Shown: positions 1-10,882, counted from the stretch's first letter. The stretch is 64,000 bases of DNA from an uncultured Pelagibacteraceae bacterium (GCA_902619595.1 CACNFE010000004.1:21483-85482); one strand, 5' to 3'. Notes: generated from the letters alone by a model not told the origin. Translations and numbers: made by a program.

Positions 1-2
1 AG

Positions 3-1361
3 GTGAAATCTAATATCGATAAAATTATTCAATTATTAAACTCTAACAATAGTTCTGAAGCATTAGTTGTGCTTGAAACATGCAAAACAACTTTAAATTT
101 TCTAGTACAAACTATTAATGAAAATGACGACCATAAAAAAATATCAGATATAAGCTCAAAAAACGAAACAATAAAAAAACTTCAAGAAGTTTACGCAGAT
201 ATTTATAGTAAAAATCAAAATCTTAAAAAAGAATCCATCAAGAGAAGTGAAAGAGTTAAAACTATTGATAAAGAAATTGATAGCTGGAGAAATCTTTTAA
301 AAAATTCGGAAAAAATGGTTCAAGAATTGAGAGAGAGAAAAAATAAATTAAATTTTAAATTTACTGAACTAGAAAAACAACCCCAAACACAAGCAGAAAA
401 AAAGGGACAAATTTCTGAAAACCTAAGATTATCCGAAAATGAAAAAAGTGAGAATGAAACTTTAATTGAGGAAATTGATAAAAAAATTAATGATCTCAGA
501 GAGGAATTGGATAAAGTTAAAGAAAGCTCAATTGAAATAAGAGAAAGAAAAGCAAGTTCTGGTGCAACAATTGAAGGACTAAATAAAAGAAGAAATGATT
601 TATTAGAAAGAATAGATACTGAGCTAAACTTAAACGAAAATAATATTCTTGAATATTCTAATTTAGATAAAGAGGAAGAATTTCCTGATGCCGTTTCTCA
701 GGAAGAAATGCTCGATGAAAAAAAACGGGAAAGGGAAAAACTTGGATCAGTAAATTTAAGAGCAGATGAGGAAACAACAAAATATGAGACTGAAATTAAA
801 AAAATGGAAACAGATAGACAAGACCTTGTTCAAGCAATTACAAAGCTGAAAGAAAGCATAAATGAACTTAATCAAAAAGGTCGAGAACGACTTCTTGAGG
901 CATTTGAGAGAGTGAATAGAAAATTTAATGAAGTTTACACAAAACTTTTTAACGGAGGCAATGCGAAGCTTGAGCTAGTAGACTCTGATGATCCGTTAGA
1001 TGCAGGTTTGGAAATGCTAGTTAGTCCTCCTGGAAAAAGGCTTCAATCGATAACACTTTTATCAGGAGGTGAGCAAGCATTGACCGCACTATCTCTAATA
1101 TTCGCAGTTTTTTTATCTAACCCTTCCCCTATATGTGTCTTGGACGAAGTTGATGCTCCACTTGATGATGCCAATGTAACAAGATTCTGCAATTTATTAG
1201 ATGAATTAACAAAAATAACTCAGACACGGTTTATAATAGTAACACACCATGCATTAACAATGTCAAAGATGAATAAGCTATATGGAGTTACTATGCCTGA
1301 AAAAGGAATAAGTCAGTTAGTTGCTGTTGATCTTCAAAAAGCAGAGAGCATGGTTGCTTGA
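3..1361 (+). CDS. smc: Chromosome segregation protein SMC, C-terminal part (gene runs off the left edge)
   Basis: Coiled coil followed by LLSGGEQALTALSLIFAVF signature and VLDEVDAPLDDANVTRF Walker B of SMC; the start is truncated by the window. Confidence 0.9.
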   Translation: MKSNIDKIIQLLNSNNSSEALVVLETCKTTLNFLVQTINENDDHKKISDISSKNETIKKLQEVYADIYSKNQNLKKESIKRSERVKTIDKEIDSWRNLLKNSEKMVQELRERKNKLNFKFTELEKQPQTQAEKKGQISENLRLSENEKSENETLIEEIDKKINDLREELDKVKESSIEIRERKASSGATIEGLNKRRNDLLERIDTELNLNENNILEYSNLDKEEEFPDAVSQEEMLDEKKREREKLGSVNLRADEETTKYETEIKKMETDRQDLVQAITKLKESINELNQKGRERLLEAFERVNRKFNEVYTKLFNGGNAKLELVDSDDPLDAGLEMLVSPPGKRLQSITLLSGGEQALTALSLIFAVFLSNPSPICVLDEVDAPLDDANVTRFCNLLDELTKITQTRFIIVTHHALTMSKMNKLYGVTMPEKGISQLVAVDLQKAESMVA

Positions 1362-1370
1362 TTAAGAAAA

Positions 1371-1649
1371 ATGTCTGATAAAAAATTTAAAACTCGCCTT
1401 GAAATTGCAAAAAATAAAATAACAAGAAAAAGTGACGAAAATACTGGAAATAAATCCTCAGTTTTAGGTATGGCTTTTAAAATGAGCACCGAATTTGTGG
1501 CCGCAGTAGCAGTAGGGACTATTATTGGGTTTATTTTTGACAATTGGTTTGGTACTAAACCTTGGTTAATTTTAATATTTTTTTTTGTTGGTGTTGTGGC
1601 GGGAATTATGAACGTGATAAAATCTGCAAAAAACATGCAAATAAAGTAA
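1371..1649 (+). CDS. atpI: F0F1 ATP synthase assembly protein AtpI-like
   Basis: Small two-TM protein directly upstream of atpB. Confidence 0.75.
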   Translation: MSDKKFKTRLEIAKNKITRKSDENTGNKSSVLGMAFKMSTEFVAAVAVGTIIGFIFDNWFGTKPWLILIFFFVGVVAGIMNVIKSAKNMQIK

Positions 1650-1653
1650 ACTT

Positions 1654-2388
1654 ATGGCAGCAAATCCAATGACACAATTCGAGGTTTATCGAATTGGACC
1701 TGAAATAAAAATCAATCAAATAGATATATCTTTTACTAACGCTAGCTTGTTCATGATTATAAGTGCTTTGAGCATATTATTAATTTTTAATTTAGGCTCC
1801 TCAAAAAAAAATATTATTCCAACCAAAATTCAACTTCTTGCAGAGCTTAGTTATAGTTTTATATCAAAAATGATAAGTGATACTGCTGGTAATAAAGGAA
1901 AACCATATTTTAACCTAATATTCTCTTTATTCATGTTCGTTCTTTTTTGTAATATGTTTGGCATGTTGCCCTACTCGTTTACTGTAACGAGCCATATAAT
2001 CGTAACTTTTTTTCTTGCAGCATTAATTTTTATTGGGGTCACTGTTATTGGGTTTATAAAACATGGTTTTGGATATTTAAAACTGTTTGTGCCGAGTGGA
2101 GTCCCGTTAGTTCTTTTGCCATTAATAGTAGTTATTGAAATTATATCATATCTTAGCAGGCCTATAAGCTTATCGGTTCGTTTATTTGCAAATATGATGG
2201 CTGGTCATACAATGATGAAGGTTTTTGGAAGTTTCGTAATAAGCCTTGGAATAGTTGGTGGTTGGCTTCCACTAAGTTTTTCGGTTGCCTTAACAGGTTT
2301 GGAGATATTAGTTGCTTTTCTTCAGGCTTATGTTTTTGCAATTTTAACATGCATATATTTAAATGATGCATTAAATTTACACCATTAA
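1654..2388 (+). CDS. atpB: ATP synthase F0 subunit a
   Basis: SVRLFANMMAGH motif and multi-TM protein. Confidence 0.95.
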   Translation: MAANPMTQFEVYRIGPEIKINQIDISFTNASLFMIISALSILLIFNLGSSKKNIIPTKIQLLAELSYSFISKMISDTAGNKGKPYFNLIFSLFMFVLFCNMFGMLPYSFTVTSHIIVTFFLAALIFIGVTVIGFIKHGFGYLKLFVPSGVPLVLLPLIVVIEIISYLSRPISLSVRLFANMMAGHTMMKVFGSFVISLGIVGGWLPLSFSVALTGLEILVAFLQAYVFAILTCIYLNDALNLHH

Positions 2389-2402
2389 CAATAGGAGGAA
2401 TA

Positions 2403-2630
2403 ATGGAACTAGAAGCAGCAAAAATGATTGGCGCAGGATTGGCAGCCATTGCTCTTGCAGGTGCAGGGGTAGGTATAGGAATTATTTTTGGTAATTACCT
2501 ATCAGGCGCTATGAGAAATCCATCCGCAGCTCAAAAGCAATTTCCTAACTTACTTTTAGGGTTTGCATTAGCTGAAGCTACAGGATTGTTTGGATTAGTA
2601 GTTGCGTTGATAATTTTATTTGCATTTTAA
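2403..2630 (+). CDS. atpE: ATP synthase F0 subunit c
   Basis: 75-aa hairpin with GAGVGIGIIFG and ALAEATGLFGLVVALI. Confidence 0.95.
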   Translation: MELEAAKMIGAGLAAIALAGAGVGIGIIFGNYLSGAMRNPSAAQKQFPNLLLGFALAEATGLFGLVVALIILFAF

Positions 2631-2633
2631 TTA

Positions 2634-3224
2634 ATGTTAAAAAAAATTATTTTTTTTAATTTACTATTTAGCACTTTTATTATTCAGATTTCTAAAAGTG
2701 CTGAGAGTGAAGGTATGCCTCAGCTAAATCCTGAATTTTGGATTTCTCAAATTTTTTGGTTGATCATTTCGTTTGGAATTTTATTCATAGTACTATCAAA
2801 ATTTATTCTTCCAAAAATAAGAAACAATATTGAGCTTAGAAAGTCTGAGATACTAGATAATATTGAGACTGCTGAAAAAAAGAAAACTGAGGCTGAAAAT
2901 ACATTAAAAAACTATGATGAGCTAATAAGAAAAAGTAAAAATGAGGCCAAAAATTATTTTAATGATGCAAGAAAAAAAATAATTGAAGATATAGAAAAAA
3001 AAAAGCAGGCATTAGATAAAGAAATAAATATCGAGATTAAAAAAGCTGAGGCTGAAGTTGCCGAATTAGTAAATAAAGCTCCAGAAAAAATCCAGAAAAT
3101 TGCAATCGAAACATCCTCTGATCTTATTCGCCAATTAATTGGTGAAGAGGTTAACAATAGTAGCATATCTGCCATTGTCGATGATCTATATAAGAAAAAT
3201 AAAGGTAAGTATTATGGCAATTGA
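2634..3224 (+). CDS. atpF2: ATP synthase F0 subunit b'
   Basis: N-terminal TM plus charged helix, position in the F0 cluster. Confidence 0.85.
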   Translation: MLKKIIFFNLLFSTFIIQISKSAESEGMPQLNPEFWISQIFWLIISFGILFIVLSKFILPKIRNNIELRKSEILDNIETAEKKKTEAENTLKNYDELIRKSKNEAKNYFNDARKKIIEDIEKKKQALDKEINIEIKKAEAEVAELVNKAPEKIQKIAIETSSDLIRQLIGEEVNNSSISAIVDDLYKKNKGKYYGN

Positions 3225-3711
3225 TGCAACATTTTGGGTAGCAGTATCGTTTATAATTTTCATTCTAGCTTTAGTTTATTTAAAAGTTCCAAGTAAAATA
3301 AATGAAACTTTAAGCAAAATGATTTTGGATATTAAGAATGAAATCGACGAGAGTGAAAAACTTCGTAATGAATCAAAGTTATTATTAAATAACGCTCAGA
3401 GTAAACTTGAGCAAGCAAAAATAGAAACTAAAAAAATTCAAGAACAAGCTAAAAAGGATAGTGAAAATTTAATTTTAGAAATGAATGATAAATTTCATAA
3501 ATCAGCTGAAATCAAAAAAAATTTAGCGCAAACAAAAATCTCGCAAATGAAAAATCAAGCTTTAAAAGATATTAAAAATACATCAGTAAAAATAGCTGTG
3601 GACTCAGTAAAAAAAATTCTTTCAACTTCTGTTGACCAGTCCAAGTTAGACAATTTATTTGATAAAAATTTAGAGGAAAGCAAGGAACTTCTAAAAAAAA
3701 TTAATTCTTAA
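3214..3711 (+). CDS. atpF: ATP synthase F0 subunit b (start MAIDATFWVAV inside ORF 3139..3711)
   Basis: N-terminal TM plus long charged helix; ATG at 3214 is more plausible than the track start. Confidence 0.85.
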   Translation: MAIDATFWVAVSFIIFILALVYLKVPSKINETLSKMILDIKNEIDESEKLRNESKLLLNNAQSKLEQAKIETKKIQEQAKKDSENLILEMNDKFHKSAEIKKNLAQTKISQMKNQALKDIKNTSVKIAVDSVKKILSTSVDQSKLDNLFDKNLEESKELLKKINS

Positions 3712-3755
3712 AGATAATTTCGTTACTTTTTTAAAAAATAATATAAATTACAATA

Positions 3756-5216
3756 ATGAATTCAATTGTAATTGGTTCTGGTTTTGGTGGTTTAGCTGCT
3801 GCTCTCCGCCTTAAAGCTAAAGACCATAAAGTAACTTTAGTTGAAAAACACCAAGATCTTGGAGGAAGAGCAAGGGTTTTCAAAAGAAATGGATTTACTT
3901 ACGACGGCGGCCCTACTGTAATTACTGCTCCATATTTAATAAATGAATTATTTGAATTATTCAAAAAAGACCCAAAAAATTATATTGAATTATCTCCTCT
4001 CAATACTTGGTATCAATTTGTTTTTGAAGACAATTCAAAGTTTAATTACTCAGGTAATGAAACTGAAATGAAGAGTCAAATTGAGAAAATTAGTAAACAG
4101 GATGTTAGGGGATACGAAAACTTGGTTAGTTTTACAAAAAAGATTTTTGATAAAGGATTTACAGAACTTGCAGATGTACCTTTTGATAAACCTTTTGTTA
4201 TGATGAAGCAACTACCTGCTCTACTAAAACTTAAAAGTTATAAATCAGTTTATTCTCTAGTCTCCTCGTATATTAAAAATGAAAAATTGAGGAGAATGCT
4301 AAGTATGCATCCTCTTTTAGTTGGAGGAAATCCTTTCACGACAACATCTATTTATGGATTAATTTTATATTTAGAAAAAAAATGGGGGATACATTACTCT
4401 ATGGGTGGTACTGGAAATATAGTAAAGGGTTTGGAAAAGTTAATGACTGAAGAAGGTATTCAAATAATTAAAGGTCACGAAGTTAAAAAAATTATCTCAA
4501 ATGGTAATAAAATAACCGGTATAGAGTTAGATGATAAAACTAATATCAAAGCAGATAATGTTATATGCAACGCAGACCCACCAGCAGTTTATGAAAAAAT
4601 GTTAAATGGAAATGCCAGTAAGTCTATTTTATTTCAATGGAAAAAAAGAAGAATGGAATATTCAATGGGTCTCTTTGTTTACTATTTTGGAACAAAAATA
4701 AAATATGAAAACATAGAACATCATACAATAAAATTCGGTAATAAATATAAAGAGCATCTTGATGATATATTTGAAAATAAAAAATTGAATGATGATATTA
4801 GTTATTATCTTCATAGACCATCTGCGACTGATAAATCTATGGCTCCTGATGGAAAAGATTGTTTTTATGTCTTGGTCCCTGTGCCTAATAACCAGTCAAA
4901 AATTAATTGGTCTACAGAGGGTGAGAAAATGAAAAATTTAGTAATTAATAAAATGGAAAAAGATTTAATGCCAAACTTAAAAAAGAACATTGTTGAAGAT
5001 TTTTATTTGACACCTGATTACTTCGAGAATGATCTTAATACTAAATATGGCTCCGGTTTTTCAATTCAACCAAAATTTTCGCAATCAGCTTATTTTAGAT
5101 TTCATAATAAATCTGAGATATATGATGGACTTTATTTTGTAGGAGCGGGAACTCATCCAGGAGCTGGTGTGCCAGGAGTTTTATCTTCGGCTAAAGTTTT
5201 AGACAAAATTCTCTGA
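3756..5216 (+). CDS. crtI: Phytoene desaturase
   Basis: GSGFGGLAAALRLKAKDHKVTLVEKHQDLGGRA FAD motif; C-terminal YFVGAGTHPGAGVPGV. Confidence 0.93.
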   Translation: MNSIVIGSGFGGLAAALRLKAKDHKVTLVEKHQDLGGRARVFKRNGFTYDGGPTVITAPYLINELFELFKKDPKNYIELSPLNTWYQFVFEDNSKFNYSGNETEMKSQIEKISKQDVRGYENLVSFTKKIFDKGFTELADVPFDKPFVMMKQLPALLKLKSYKSVYSLVSSYIKNEKLRRMLSMHPLLVGGNPFTTTSIYGLILYLEKKWGIHYSMGGTGNIVKGLEKLMTEEGIQIIKGHEVKKIISNGNKITGIELDDKTNIKADNVICNADPPAVYEKMLNGNASKSILFQWKKRRMEYSMGLFVYYFGTKIKYENIEHHTIKFGNKYKEHLDDIFENKKLNDDISYYLHRPSATDKSMAPDGKDCFYVLVPVPNNQSKINWSTEGEKMKNLVINKMEKDLMPNLKKNIVEDFYLTPDYFENDLNTKYGSGFSIQPKFSQSAYFRFHNKSEIYDGLYFVGAGTHPGAGVPGVLSSAKVLDKIL

Positions 5217-6064
5217 TGTCCCAAAATCTATTATCAATTTATGCAAAATCTTTTAATTGGGCTGGTTTTTTTTTACCTAAAAAAACTTATAGACAATGCT
5301 CTGATTTATATGATTTTTGTAGAACCTTAGACGATATAGCTGACAAAAACCAAGATTTACAAATAAAAAGGAAATTATTTAATGATTTTAAACAAGATTT
5401 TATAAATAAGAATTTAAACAATAAAAATATTAATAAAATTTATGAACTGAGTAATAATTTTAATATTTCCAGTAAAATAATATTAGATTTATTTGATGGA
5501 GTTGAGTCAGATTTAAAAGATAGTGTAAAATTAAAAACAAATAATGAATTAATTATATATTCATATCAAGTTGCGGGCACTGTAGGTCTAATGATGGCTA
5601 AAATACTAAATGTTAAATCAAAGGATTCACTTAGATCAGCAATAGATCTAGGTATTGCAATGCAGCTAACAAATATTGCAAGAGATGTAATTGAAGATGG
5701 CAATCGAAACAGAAAGTATATAAACCTCGATTTTGATAATATTAGGGAAACATTAAAACTCGCTGATATTTTTTATGAAAGTTCATTCAAATCTATAAAT
5801 AAAATTCCATTGAATTGTAGATTTGCAATTATTGTTGCAAGAAGAGTATATAGGCAGATAGGAAATGAAATTCTTAAAAAGAAAAATATAGAAAATTATA
5901 AAAATTCAGGAAAAATTTATGTATCTAATTTAGGTAAACTAAATCAAACTATTTTGAGTATTTTAGACTTTATTAGACTACTATTTATTAAATCAGACGA
6001 GCATTTACGAAAAAGTGAACATAATATAATTAATGATAAAATAAATTTAGATGAAAGATTTTGA
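5216..6064 (+). CDS. crtB: Phytoene synthase
   Basis: DFCRTLDDIAD and QLTNIARDVIEDG prenyl-diphosphate motifs; start overlaps crtI stop (TGATG). Confidence 0.92.
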   Translation: MSQNLLSIYAKSFNWAGFFLPKKTYRQCSDLYDFCRTLDDIADKNQDLQIKRKLFNDFKQDFINKNLNNKNINKIYELSNNFNISSKIILDLFDGVESDLKDSVKLKTNNELIIYSYQVAGTVGLMMAKILNVKSKDSLRSAIDLGIAMQLTNIARDVIEDGNRNRKYINLDFDNIRETLKLADIFYESSFKSINKIPLNCRFAIIVARRVYRQIGNEILKKKNIENYKNSGKIYVSNLGKLNQTILSILDFIRLLFIKSDEHLRKSEHNIINDKINLDERF

Positions 6065-7118
6065 TTACATAATAATTGGTGGGGGTTGTGCCGGTTTATC
6101 GTTAGCCCATGAGCTCAATTTATATAAAAAATTTGAAAATAGGACATTGGCAATTATTGAACCAAGAGAGGAATATAAGAGGGATAAAACTTGGTCTTTT
6201 TGGAAAGTTATAGATCATAATTTTGACGATTGTGTTAAAAGGAGTTGGGACAATTTTACCATAAATTCCAAATACGAAACACAACATTTGCAATGTAATG
6301 ATTTTCCGTATCAAAGTATAGATAGTGGTTTATTTTACTCTAAAATCATTAATGAATTAAAAAAAAATAAAAATATAAGTTTTTTTAAAGATATTAAGGA
6401 AATAAATATAAACAACTCTTTTATTTTTAATAGTGTTCCAACAATTAATAAAAGTATAGAAAATCTTTGGCAACATTTTTGTGGTGTAGAGATACAAACA
6501 AAAAATGATATTTTTGATAATAAGATTATAAATTTGATGGATTTTAATTGCGATCAAAGAAATAGTGTACATTTCTTCTATACACTTCCATTTGAAAAAA
6601 ATAAAGCACTTATAGAGACTACTTGGTTATCAAATATGACTGACGACTCAATCATGGATTATGACGAACAAATAAAAGAATATATAGAGCAAAATTTAAA
6701 AATAAAAAATTATGATATTATTTTTAAAGAACAAGGTGCAATTCCATTATTTACACCAAAAAATATAAATGAAAAAAATAAAATTAATATCGGTACTGCT
6801 GGTGGTATGACACGATTAAGTACTGGCTATACATTCCTTAATATACAAGAGCATAGTAAGTATATAAGAGAAAACTTTGATAATTTAAAAAAACTTAAAA
6901 ATTTTAAAATTCAAAGTAAATACAAATTTTTAGATCAGGTTTTTTTAAAAGTTTTAGAGAGAAATCCCAAAATAATGCCAAAGATATTTTGTGATATGTT
7001 TAAGGTTAAAGCTAATACTGTGATAAAATTTTTATCCAATAAAAGTAATTTTATTGAGGATATATCAATTATTTTAAAAATGCCAAAATCAACTTTTATA
7101 AAAGCGTTATTCTACTAA
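6051..7118 (+). CDS. crtY: Lycopene beta-cyclase
   Basis: DYIIIGGGCAGLSLAHEL and IGTAGGMTRLSTGYTF; context. Confidence 0.9.
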   Translation: MKDFDYIIIGGGCAGLSLAHELNLYKKFENRTLAIIEPREEYKRDKTWSFWKVIDHNFDDCVKRSWDNFTINSKYETQHLQCNDFPYQSIDSGLFYSKIINELKKNKNISFFKDIKEININNSFIFNSVPTINKSIENLWQHFCGVEIQTKNDIFDNKIINLMDFNCDQRNSVHFFYTLPFEKNKALIETTWLSNMTDDSIMDYDEQIKEYIEQNLKIKNYDIIFKEQGAIPLFTPKNINEKNKINIGTAGGMTRLSTGYTFLNIQEHSKYIRENFDNLKKLKNFKIQSKYKFLDQVFLKVLERNPKIMPKIFCDMFKVKANTVIKFLSNKSNFIEDISIILKMPKSTFIKALFY

Positions 7119-8033
7119 ATGAATTTATTAAAACTTAACAGACAATATTCTATCATTATTTTTTTCTTCAACATATTGGTCATATTCTCAGTTTCAAAGT
7201 TTTTAGAAATAAAAAATATTACAATACCTTATCAAACTGTTATTTGTTTTTTTTTAATATCTATTATTGGAGTTTCTCATGGTGCCCTAGACCATATCAA
7301 AGGCTCTCAGCTAATGAAAATTTATAAAGTAAAAAATAATTTTTATTTTTATTTAGTATATATTTTTCTTTCTCTGTTAGTTATTCTTTGTTGGACAATA
7401 CTACCTTTATTCACTTTGATTATATTTTTATTAGTTGCATCATACCATTTTGGTAAAGAAGATAGTTCAGTCGGACTTATTAATAACAGAAGATTTAATA
7501 ATATTTTATATTTGTTTAAAGGATCTTTAATAGTAGTTGCTCCTTTATTTTTTCACCAAGAAGAGACTTTAAAGATTTTTCAATCTCTTGATGTGGATAT
7601 TATAACTACTAATGAAAATTTAATAATTTTTTTTCTTATAATTAGTTTCTCTGCAAATATAATTTTAATGAGTCAACTAAACTATAATGGTTTTTTATTA
7701 GCAGATTGGTTAACTATTTTATTACTTAATATATTTTTATCTCCACTAGTTGCTTTTACTTTATACTTCTGTTTCTTGCACTCAGTAAGGCACTCTTTTT
7801 CATTAATTTATGAAATTGATAAAAAAAACTTTAAAAATGGAGTTGTGAAATTTATAAAGAAAGCACTGCCCCTAACTGTAATTACCGCAATATTATTTAT
7901 TATCGCTATTTATTTTTTAACTAATTATTATGTTTTAGACGAAGCAATATTAAAAGTAATATTTATTGGTTTGGCGTCCTTGACCTTTCCGCATATATTG
8001 CTCGAATATTTAATTGAAAAAAATGAAAAATAA
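7119..8033 (+). CDS. blh: Beta-carotene 15,15'-dioxygenase, Brp/Blh family
   Basis: Multi-TM with GVSHGALDHIKG, SYHFGKED and HSVRHSFSL histidine motifs; follows crtY. Confidence 0.9.
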   Translation: MNLLKLNRQYSIIIFFFNILVIFSVSKFLEIKNITIPYQTVICFFLISIIGVSHGALDHIKGSQLMKIYKVKNNFYFYLVYIFLSLLVILCWTILPLFTLIIFLLVASYHFGKEDSSVGLINNRRFNNILYLFKGSLIVVAPLFFHQEETLKIFQSLDVDIITTNENLIIFFLIISFSANIILMSQLNYNGFLLADWLTILLLNIFLSPLVAFTLYFCFLHSVRHSFSLIYEIDKKNFKNGVVKFIKKALPLTVITAILFIIAIYFLTNYYVLDEAILKVIFIGLASLTFPHILLEYLIEKNEK

Positions 8034-8967
8034 AGAAATAAAAATTTTATTAGCAGCTCCAAGAGGTTTTTGCGCAGGAGTAGATCGTGCGATTGAGATA
8101 GTAAAAAAAAGTATAGAAAAATATGGAGCTCCAGTTTATGTAAGACATGAAATAGTTCATAATAAACATGTCGTTGAAAGTTTAAAAAAGATTGGTGCAG
8201 TTTTCGTAGAGGAATTAAACGAAATAAAGGATAAAACGAGACCAGTCATTTTTTCAGCACACGGAGTTCCAAAAGTTGTTCCTGCGGAGGCAAAAGAATT
8301 AAAAATGGATTATATTGATGCAACATGTCCATTAGTTTCTAAGGTTCACAGAGAGGCTGAAAATTTAAATAAAAGTGGATTTCATGTTTTGTTAATTGGT
8401 CATAAAAATCATCCAGAAGTGATTGGTACAATGGGTCAAATTCCAAATGGATCAATAGATTTAATAGAAAATATTGAAGATGTTAATAAATTTGAAATCA
8501 AAGGAAATGGAAAGTTAGCTTATGTTACACAAACTACTTTGTCAGTAGATGACACAAAAGATATAATTAATGCTCTTAAAAAAAAATTTTCAAACATTAA
8601 AGAACCAAAAAAAGAGGATATTTGTTACGCAACAACTAATAGACAAGCTGCAGTAAAAAAAATTGCAAAACTCTGTGATATGTTTTTTGTAATTGGTAGT
8701 AGAAACTCATCTAATTCATTAAGATTAGTTGAGGTTGCAAATAATTCTGGGTGTTCTGATGCAGTTTTAATTCACTCTGAAAGTAGCATACCTTTAGAAA
8801 AAATAACAAAATGCAAAACAATAGGAATTTCATCGGGTGCATCTGCCCCTGAAATTTTAGTTGAAAATTTTATTAAAAAATTAAAAGAACAATTCAGTGT
8901 CAATATCGAAGAAGTAGAGATTATAAAAGAAGATATAACTTTTAAAATTCCCGGAAGATTAAACTAA
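8014..8967 (+). CDS. ispH: 4-hydroxy-3-methylbut-2-enyl diphosphate reductase (start may be 8023)
   Basis: APRGFCAGVDRAIEIV, SAHGVPK, DATCPLVSKVH. Confidence 0.95.
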   Translation: MKKMKNKEIKILLAAPRGFCAGVDRAIEIVKKSIEKYGAPVYVRHEIVHNKHVVESLKKIGAVFVEELNEIKDKTRPVIFSAHGVPKVVPAEAKELKMDYIDATCPLVSKVHREAENLNKSGFHVLLIGHKNHPEVIGTMGQIPNGSIDLIENIEDVNKFEIKGNGKLAYVTQTTLSVDDTKDIINALKKKFSNIKEPKKEDICYATTNRQAAVKKIAKLCDMFFVIGSRNSSNSLRLVEVANNSGCSDAVLIHSESSIPLEKITKCKTIGISSGASAPEILVENFIKKLKEQFSVNIEEVEIIKEDITFKIPGRLN

Positions 8968-9941
8968 TGGCGGTTTTCACTAAAGTTACGAAACTAGATA
9001 TATTAAATATTGAAAACCAATTTAATCTTGGAAAAATTAAAAAATTTAAAGGGATTAAAAAAGGTATTGAAAACACAAACTATCTTATAACTATAAAAAA
9101 TAAAAAATATATACTTACAATCTTTGAGAAAAGAGTAAATTCTCGTGATCTTCCATATTTTATGAATTTAATGTCGAGATTGTCAAAATTGAAAGTGAAA
9201 TGTCCAAATCCAGTCAAAAGTAAAAATGGAAAATTTATTTTTAAAATAAAAAAAAAGAATGCATGTATTGTTTCTTTCCTTGAAGGCAAAGATAAAAAGG
9301 AATTAAATTATAACGATTGTTTTGTAGTGGGAAAAAATGTAGCCAAACTTCATTTAGCATCAAAAAAAATAAATCTTTATCGAAGAAATTCTTTATCTAT
9401 TTCATCTTGGCCAAATTTGCTATCAAAAATAAATATTAAAATAAATAAAATATCAAAGAACTTAAAAAGTCTTATGAAAAATGAATTAATTCAGATTAAA
9501 AAAAATTGGCCTAGAAACTTACCAAAAGGAATTATACATTCAGATTTATTTGTAGATAATATTATTTTTTATAAAAAAAAATTTCATGGTTTTATTGATT
9601 TTTATTTTTCATGCAATGACTATTTATCATATGAACTTGCTACATGTGTTAATGCTCTATGTTTTGAAAAAAAAAATAGTAAATATATTCTAAATAAAAG
9701 AAAGTCCTCAAATCTTCTTAAAGGTTATGAAAGTATTAGAAAATTAAAAAAAATTGAAAAAAAAAATTTCAATACAATGTGTAAAGGATCAGCTTTAAGA
9801 TATCTTTTAACTAGAGCTTATGATTATTTAAATACACCAAGAAATGCTATTATAAAAATTAAAGACCCAAAAGAATATATTCAAAAATTAAATTTTCATC
9901 GTGGAATAAATTCTTACAAAACTTATACAAATAATGATTAA
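8967..9941 (+). CDS. thrB: Homoserine kinase (APH-fold ThrB type)
   Basis: IIHSDLFVDNIIFYKKKFHGFIDFYFSCND kinase motif. Confidence 0.85.
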   Translation: MAVFTKVTKLDILNIENQFNLGKIKKFKGIKKGIENTNYLITIKNKKYILTIFEKRVNSRDLPYFMNLMSRLSKLKVKCPNPVKSKNGKFIFKIKKKNACIVSFLEGKDKKELNYNDCFVVGKNVAKLHLASKKINLYRRNSLSISSWPNLLSKINIKINKISKNLKSLMKNELIQIKKNWPRNLPKGIIHSDLFVDNIIFYKKKFHGFIDFYFSCNDYLSYELATCVNALCFEKKNSKYILNKRKSSNLLKGYESIRKLKKIEKKNFNTMCKGSALRYLLTRAYDYLNTPRNAIIKIKDPKEYIQKLNFHRGINSYKTYTNND

Positions 9942-10362
9942 AATATATACAGACGGTTCATGTTTAATTAATCCAGGAAATGGTGGATGGGCAGCAATAA
10001 TTATTGTTGATGGAAAAAAATCTTTCATAAAAGGAAGTAAAAAAAATACTACAAATAATCAAATGGAACTACTTGCTCCAATTGAAGCTTTAAAAAAAAT
10101 TCCAAAGGGTAGTAATGTTCAAATTTTTACAGACTCTAAATACGTAAAGTCTGGAATAACAGAATGGATACATAATTGGAAAAAAAATGGATGGAAAACT
10201 GCGAACAAACAAGAAGTTAGAAATAAAGAACTTTGGGCAGAACTAGACAATTTAAATAATCAATTTGAAATTAATTGGAATTGGGTGAAAGCACACTCGT
10301 TAGATGAATTAAATAATGAAGTAGATTTACTTGCTAGAAATGCTGCAAATTCAAAACGATGA
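9934..10362 (+). CDS. rnhA: Ribonuclease HI
   Basis: IYTDGSCLINPGNGGWAAI, NNQMELLAPIEAL, FTDSKYV. Confidence 0.95.
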   Translation: MIKIYTDGSCLINPGNGGWAAIIIVDGKKSFIKGSKKNTTNNQMELLAPIEALKKIPKGSNVQIFTDSKYVKSGITEWIHNWKKNGWKTANKQEVRNKELWAELDNLNNQFEINWNWVKAHSLDELNNEVDLLARNAANSKR

Positions 10363-10396
10363 TAAGAGTTTTTTTAAAGTTTTTTTTATTTTAATA

Positions 10397-10882
10397 TTAC
10401 AAGTTATCTAATAAACTTTCTGCTGAAGTTAATCCACATTCTTTAGTCTCTTTTTCAACATGAATTTTAATTACTGTGAAATTCTCTATAACCATTAAAT
10501 AACGATTTGATCTGATACCCATTCCTTTTGAATTTCTATCAACTTCAGCACCAATTGCTTTTGTGAACAATAAATATGGGTCTGATAACATTTTTATTTT
10601 ATCTCCAGTATTATTAATTTCTCCCCAGCCGCTCATTACATAAGGATCATTTACTGACAAACAAAATATATTTTCTATTCCTTTTGCTTTTATTTTATCT
10701 GCATTAGCTACAAAACCTGGAAGATGAAGTTTGGAGCAAGTTGATGTGAATGCACCAGGTAAACCAAATAAAACAATTTTTTCATTACCTACAATTTCCC
10801 TTATTTTACTTTTTTGAGGCTCTCCATCAATGAGTTGAAAAATCTCCGTATTTGGTATTTGATCTTTTATTTTCAGTTTCAT
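10397..10882 (-). CDS. Peroxiredoxin, Prx5-like/glutaredoxin-dependent
   Basis: GLPGAFTSTCSKLHLPGF. Confidence 0.9.
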   Translation of the reverse strand: MKLKIKDQIPNTEIFQLIDGEPQKSKIREIVGNEKIVLFGLPGAFTSTCSKLHLPGFVANADKIKAKGIENIFCLSVNDPYVMSGWGEINNTGDKIKMLSDPYLLFTKAIGAEVDRNSKGMGIRSNRYLMVIENFTVIKIHVEKETKECGLTSAESLLDNL

